NCBI GenBank assembly: GCA_034933685.1 | Contig: JAYFNB010000005.1 | Coordinates: 186,001-250,000, forward strand | Source of the DNA: UBA8514 sp034933685 | Lineage (GTDB): Bacteria; Bacillota; Clostridia; Lachnospirales; Anaerotignaceae | Reading direction: 5' to 3' | DNA: 64,000 bases | Shown here: positions 60,451 to 64,000 of the stretch, one piece after another | Layout of the letters: each line of letters opens with the position of its first letter | How positions within the stretch are numbered: the first letter of the stretch is position 1 | Notes under the pieces: model-generated | The model's database searches: none | What the model saw: only the letters and a program-made list of their open reading frames with translations | Told to the model about the DNA's origin: nothing | Translations under genes and position numbers: made by a program

Positions 60451-61431
60451 TTACCTTCCGACATACTGGCTTGCTATGGCAACCCAATCCTTTTTCCGCT
60501 TGGTTTCCAGTTCCTTAAAGCCGTTTGCCATAAGGGCAGAAATAACATCATCGTATCTTTCGCTAATAATTCCCGAGCAAATAAAAATTCCGTTATCCTT
60601 AATAAAATCTTTAACCATTGGACTTAGGGCAATAATAATATCTGCAACAATGTTTGCCTCAACCACGTCATAGGTTTTACCGCCAAACAGGCTTATAAAC
60701 TTTTCGTCCTCTAAAATGTTTCCAGCATAAACATCATATCTGCTATCTGCAATATCATTCATTTTAGCATTTTCGGTAACAATTTCAATTGCATTAGGGT
60801 CAATGTCCACCGCCGCCCCATAGCTTGCCCCTAACAAAAGGCTTGCAATAGAAAGTATTCCACTTCCACAGCCAATATCCAGTACCTTGTTGCCCTCTTT
60901 AACGTAGTTTTCTATTAATTCAATGCAACATTGAGTTGTTTCGTGAGTGCCTGTGCCAAAAATGTGCCCTGGGTCAATTTTTAAAATAGCCTTGTCCGTT
61001 TCTTCTGTAAGTTCTTCCCAACTTGGTTTAATCATAATTTTATTTCCAATTGGAAAAGGCTTAAAATATTTTTTCCAGTTGTTTGCCCAGTCCTCTTCCT
61101 TTATGTTTTTCATTGTAACTTCAAGGCTTCCCAAATCAAATTCCTTTTCCGTTTCTTTAAGGCTTATAAGTCCGCTTTTAACTGCTGTAAGGGTTTCCAT
61201 TCCGTTTAAGTTATCTATAACAAAAAAAGTTATTCCTGTTGGATGATTTGTTTTTTCTTTTACAAGGTCGTCTTCAATATAGTCCCAATCTCGGTTAGGG
61301 TTTTCAAGAAACTCCATAAATTCTCGTCCATCCTCAATCATAAGCCCCGTAAGACCACAACTGTAAAGCAATCCGCAAACAATTTCAAGTCCATCTTCCG
61401 ATGTTTCCACAAATATTTCAAGCCAGTCCAT
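60451..61431 (-). CDS. prmA: Ribosomal protein L11 methyltransferase
   Basis: 326 residues from the ATG at 61431, after GGAGG. N-terminal substrate domain, then a class I SAM domain with FGTGTHETTQCCIELIENYVKEGNKVLDIGCGSGILSIASLLLGA near 165-210. It trimethylates L11. It begins the prmA-rsmE-desulfurase-thiI-DUF1653 gene run. Confidence 0.95.
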   Translation of the reverse strand: MDWLEIFVETSEDGLEIVCGLLYSCGLTGLMIEDGREFMEFLENPNRDWDYIEDDLVKEKTNHPTGITFFVIDNLNGMETLTAVKSGLISLKETEKEFDLGSLEVTMKNIKEEDWANNWKKYFKPFPIGNKIMIKPSWEELTEETDKAILKIDPGHIFGTGTHETTQCCIELIENYVKEGNKVLDIGCGSGILSIASLLLGASYGAAVDIDPNAIEIVTENAKMNDIADSRYDVYAGNILEDEKFISLFGGKTYDVVEANIVADIIIALSPMVKDFIKDNGIFICSGIISERYDDVISALMANGFKELETKRKKDWVAIASQYVGR

Positions 61432-61501
61432 AATGACCTCCATCTATTTTAATCCTTAGCATTAACCTTACTATTTTATTACAATACCAATCTATCCGCA
61501 A

Positions 61502-62209
61502 TTATTTTTTTCGTTTCATACTTCTAATTATATCCTTTGTTTCTTTATCCACCCTAAGGCTTTCAATAATTTTTTGCAGTGCCTTATTGTAGGTAAAATT
61601 ATCAAGGCTGTTGTTTTTTAATAGTTCCATGGTTTTTTCAGGATACTTCACAAAGCACACGCTTATTCCCCATGCAACACCCATTTGCACATAATATTTA
61701 TCACTTTCAATACTTCCGTAAATTCTAAGAATATCTTCTATATAATCATCGCTTATAAAGCTAGACATAAGCATTACCACGCAAAAACGAATATCATATT
61801 CCTTATCACTTTGCAAATATGGCTGTAAAAATTCATAAACTCTTCTTTCGTCCTGCTTTTTTATTTTGAATGCAGAAACTGTGGAATCACACACTGCCCA
61901 ATTTGTTATATGAGGAATGAAATCCTTTAAATACTCAAGCTTTTTTTCTATATCTGCCTTGCAATATCCAATCACCAAGCCACATGTAATAGTTTCTTCA
62001 TAGCTATTGAATTTAACCATTTTTATAAACCCGTCATAGTCCTCTTTTGCAGTGCTTTTTGCCCAAGACTTAATTACAGGCGAACGTACACCTCTTACTT
62101 CTCCCACACCTGGTACAAGTTTTTTATGAAATTCCATATACCCTTTATCAGCATTTTCATCAAGCATTGCCAAAAACTCATCATAGTTTTCCTTTGTAAA
62201 TTTTCCCAT
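61502..62209 (-). CDS. AlkD-like DNA alkylation repair protein
   Basis: 235 residues, all helical HEAT-like repeats. N-terminal VRGVRSPVIKSWAKS and the later TNWAVCDSTVSAFK near 108 match DNA_alkylation (AlkD) proteins, where a WxxxD motif supports base excision of 3- and 7-alkylpurines. It stands alone between prmA and ribU. Many paralogues of this family have unknown activity. Confidence 0.85.
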   Translation of the reverse strand: MGKFTKENYDEFLAMLDENADKGYMEFHKKLVPGVGEVRGVRSPVIKSWAKSTAKEDYDGFIKMVKFNSYEETITCGLVIGYCKADIEKKLEYLKDFIPHITNWAVCDSTVSAFKIKKQDERRVYEFLQPYLQSDKEYDIRFCVVMLMSSFISDDYIEDILRIYGSIESDKYYVQMGVAWGISVCFVKYPEKTMELLKNNSLDNFTYNKALQKIIESLRVDKETKDIIRSMKRKK

Positions 62210-62242
62210 GAAAAATCACCTCTTGCATTTATTGTAACAAAA

Positions 62243-62272
62243 AAAAGCGTATTCCGCTACTGGAATACGCCC
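62243..62272 (-). terminator. Terminator after ribU
   Basis: GCGTATTCC and GGAATACGC with a five-base loop, then TTTTTTTG on the minus strand. Confidence 0.9.
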
Positions 62273-62282
62273 AAATATTTTC

Positions 62283-62882
62283 TTACAATACTTTGCCTAA
62301 AAGCTTGCAAAGCGGGTAACCAATTACTGCCACTATAACTGCTTTAACTACATTAAACGGTGCAATTGCAAATAAAACCAATGTTTTTAAATCTACAACT
62401 GAACCATTTACCTTATTTGCTATTTCCACAAAAGCTTCAATTGGTGCACCAAATGCAGCCGCATAAGCAGGAATAAGTATGTAGTAGTTGAAAGCGCACG
62501 CTACCACCACCATTATTATACAGCCAACAACAGTTCCCTGAATAAAGCCTACAAGGTTTTTGTTTCTTTTGTAGAATAAACCTATTGGTAATACGAGTGC
62601 AATACCTACAAGGAAGTTTGCAAGTTCCCCAACACCAGCAGTGCTAGTTTTAAAAAGGTGCAACACATTTTTAATAAGCTCAATCATTACACCCGCCAAT
62701 GGTCCCATGGTAATTGCACCAATAAGTGCAGGTAGGTCGCTTATATCAATTTTTAAAAAGCTTGGGAAAATAGGCAATGCCAGTTCAAACATCATAAGTA
62801 CAATTGAAACTGCACTAAGCATACCAACCTTAACCATTGTTGATGTATCCATCGTTTTTCTTCTTGAAACTACATTTTCCAT
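62283..62882 (-). CDS. ribU: Riboflavin-specific ECF transporter S component
   Basis: 199 residues with about six membrane helices. SAVSIVLMMFELALPIFPSFLKIDISDLPALIGAITMGPLAGVMIELIKNVLHL near 24-75 matches RibU. It captures riboflavin for uptake with a shared ECF module not in the window. The FMN riboswitch upstream confirms the substrate. Confidence 0.95.
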   Translation of the reverse strand: MENVVSRRKTMDTSTMVKVGMLSAVSIVLMMFELALPIFPSFLKIDISDLPALIGAITMGPLAGVMIELIKNVLHLFKTSTAGVGELANFLVGIALVLPIGLFYKRNKNLVGFIQGTVVGCIIMVVVACAFNYYILIPAYAAAFGAPIEAFVEIANKVNGSVVDLKTLVLFAIAPFNVVKAVIVAVIGYPLCKLLGKVL

Positions 62883-62950
62883 AAAATCGTCCTCCTAAGA
62901 ATAAAATTAAATTTTTATTTTATTATTAGAATATACAAGGTTCTTTTGAT

Positions 62951-62986
62951 AAAAAAAGCGTCCCGAAAAATTAATTTCAGGACGCT
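62951..62986 (-). terminator. FMN riboswitch terminator
   Basis: AGCGTCCTGAAA and TTTCGGGACGCT (one mismatch) with a short AT loop, then TTTTTTT on the minus strand, between the aptamer and ribU. Confidence 0.9.
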
Positions 62987-63029
62987 AAAAAGCAAAATGA
63001 TTGCACGCAAGAAAGTACTCGCGCCTTGT

Positions 63030-63153
63030 CATTCTTCTCTCATCCAGACTTTACTGTCGGTTTTGGATTTTCACCAAATCAGCAGAAAATTTATTTCTAA
63101 ACCTCCGCTCGTGGACTTTAACCACCGGTCGGGAATTACACCCTGCCCTGAAG
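63030..63153 (-). promoter_or_regulatory. FMN riboswitch (RFN element) controlling ribU
   Basis: On the minus strand CTTCAGGGCAGGGTGTAATT opens the element, followed by CCCGACCGGTGGT, AAAGTCCACGAGC, GATTTGGTGAAAATCCAAA, ACCGACAGTAAAGTCTGGATG and AGAGAAGAA. This is the full RFN consensus. FMN binding should cause termination at 62951-62986 and reduce riboflavin uptake. Confidence 0.97.
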
Positions 63154-63179
63154 AACTTTGTTATTCTGTTTACACTAAC

Positions 63180-63208
63180 ATTATACCTACATATCATTTT
63201 TATGTCAA
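63180..63208 (-). promoter_or_regulatory. Sigma-A promoter of the ribU transcript
   Basis: TTGACA at 63208-63203, a 17-base spacer and TATAAT at 63185-63180: a perfect consensus, about 25 bases before the riboswitch. Confidence 0.92.
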
Positions 63209-63216
63209 TAGATAAA

Positions 63217-63346
63217 ATCAAGACCTTGAGGGCTTTACTATTGCATAATTTACCAATCTAAAACCGCATAGATATGCGGTTTTAATAAAAGTTTTTGGTC
63301 TCGCTTTTTTCAAAAAGCGAGTAGGTTTGGGCAAAGCCCAAGGTTT
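63217..63346 (-). repeat. Dispersed multi-hairpin repeat, copy E
   Basis: Minus orientation, beginning about four bases after the carboxykinase stop. Hairpin 1 is TTGGGC-TTT-GCCCAA. Hairpin 2 is CTCGCTTTTT/AAAAAGCGAG, a second compensatory variant. The AACCGCATA/TATGCGGTT hairpin is perfect. The right module is eroded (an AAGCCCTCAAGG end remains). Confidence 0.85.
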
Positions 63347-63349
63347 TTC

Positions 63350-64000
63350 CTAAATCTGGCTCAACACCTTTTTCATTGCCTTTGCCGCTTCTGCAGGCAG
63401 TTTGTCGTAACCGCCTTTTTCCGTTTCACGGGATTTAATGAATTTGTATCTGTCTGTAAGGCGTGCCATAAGGGTTGTTTTGTAATCATGGTCTTGCATA
63501 TTAGGCACAAATCCGTCAATCTCCATTATTTCAATATCTGTAAACTCTGCCCATTGTCTAAAGAATGCTGTGTCATCAATAATAGCCTCTATGCAGCCAA
63601 GAGTAATCTCTTTTGGTATCTTTTTATCCATAAGTGACCCTGTATTGAGCACATAGCACTCTACCCCTCGCTCCTCAAAAAGCTGCTTAAACTTATTATA
63701 ATCTTCAACTAATGGATATGTTCTAAAAGGATTAGCATAGCTTTCAAAAACAAGTGCGTCTGGGTCTACCCCTGGTGCAAGCCTTTCGGCAGTGCTTCTC
63801 TTTGTAGCAAGTGCCGCGCCCATAACAGAAGAAAGAATTGGCCCTTTTATTTTAATAATTGGCGGCATTGTTGGGTCTTTCATAAGCCAGAAAATTGCGT
63901 TTATGGGCTCTTGAATTTTATCCACACGGTTAGGACTCCACAGCTTGCTTTTAATTGCACGCCCATTGCCGTTACGCAAATCCTCGGTAACAAGCACAAC
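63350..64000 (-). CDS. Phosphoenolpyruvate carboxykinase (ATP), C-terminal 216 residues
   Basis: The gene enters from the right edge; only its C-terminal part is visible. ALATKRSTAERLAPGVDP and FESYANPFRTYPLVEDYNKFKQLFEERGVECYVLNTGSLMDKKIP match the ATP-type PckA family, including the NPFR and NTG segments near the nucleotide site. It interconverts oxaloacetate and PEP. The apparent start at 63997 is an internal GTG, not the real start. The family assignment is good but the N-terminal P-loop is outside the window. Confidence 0.85.
   Translation of the reverse strand, partial: VVLVTEDLRNGNGRAIKSKLWSPNRVDKIQEPINAIFWLMKDPTMPPIIKIKGPILSSVMGAALATKRSTAERLAPGVDPDALVFESYANPFRTYPLVEDYNKFKQLFEERGVECYVLNTGSLMDKKIPKEITLGCIEAIIDDTAFFRQWAEFTDIEIMEIDGFVPNMQDHDYKTTLMARLTDRYKFIKSRETEKGGYDKLPAEAAKAMKKVLSQI

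Overview
The window looks like chromosomal DNA of an anaerobic, spore-forming, low-GC Gram-positive bacterium of the class Clostridia. The evidence is a spoIIE sporulation gene with a Spo0A-type promoter, a T-box leader on alaS, an FMN riboswitch on ribU, ECF-transporter S components, an acyl-CoA dehydrogenase/EtfBA set and near-consensus sigma-A promoters. A Lachnospirales/Anaerotignum-like host is plausible but is only an impression. Almost all genes lie on the minus strand; only mocR-gltX, an ATP-grasp gene and a YheO-type regulator are on the plus strand. No phage, insertion sequence, CRISPR array or rRNA was seen.

Layout. 1-3.4 kb: two tandem AEC permeases and a truncated aconitase-like hydratase. 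3.5-6.5 kb: alaS with a T-box leader and a perfect-consensus promoter. 6.6-9.5 kb: a MocR regulator and gltX. 9.5-12.5 kb: a GH3-family ligase and an ATP-grasp ligase, divergent and sharing an 18-bp palindrome between face-to-face promoters. 12.5-17.2 kb: a GldA/F/G-type ABC export operon that also encodes an overlooked 32-residue membrane peptide and a DUF4340 protein. 17.4-22.4 kb: folate/one-carbon genes (panB, fhs, folD, folT, fchA). 22.7-27.1 kb: a probable acid-sugar catabolic operon (RpiR regulator, class II aldolase, hydroxyacid dehydrogenase, DUF1537-type kinase). 27.3-30.1 kb: IclR regulator, acetaldehyde dehydrogenase and 4-hydroxy-2-oxovalerate aldolase. 30.2-39.1 kb: housekeeping genes lysS, greA, dusB, two coaX paralogues, birA, argF. 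39.1-46 kb: ftsH, hpt, tilS, spoIIE. 46-50.8 kb: YheO-type regulator, ridA, a MATE exporter, tRNA-Phe and a cell-wall amidase. 50.8-53.9 kb: acyl-CoA dehydrogenase, etfB, etfA. 54.3-62.2 kb: recU, queG-like, a polysaccharide deacetylase-like gene, thiI, a cysteine desulfurase, rsmE, prmA and an AlkD-like gene. 62.3-64 kb: ribU with its FMN riboswitch, and the 3' end of an ATP-type PEP carboxykinase.

The least expected signal is a dispersed intergenic repeat. It has five copies (about 9.5, 24.2, 37.5, 58.4 and 63.3 kb) in both orientations, each just downstream of a stop codon. It consists of several short hairpins bounded by imperfect terminal inverted repeats, and one hairpin carries compensatory base changes between copies. 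It resembles a MITE- or REP-like element that I do not recognise. Other points worth checking are the 32-residue peptide coupled at both ends by ATGA overlaps, the GH3/ATP-grasp divergon, the tandem coaX pair with altered phosphate-binding motifs, a spoIIE promoter with 21-bp spacing, a parS-like palindrome in a larger inverted repeat, and unassigned leaders before folT and argF. Function assignments rest on reading protein motifs by eye; no database search was possible.
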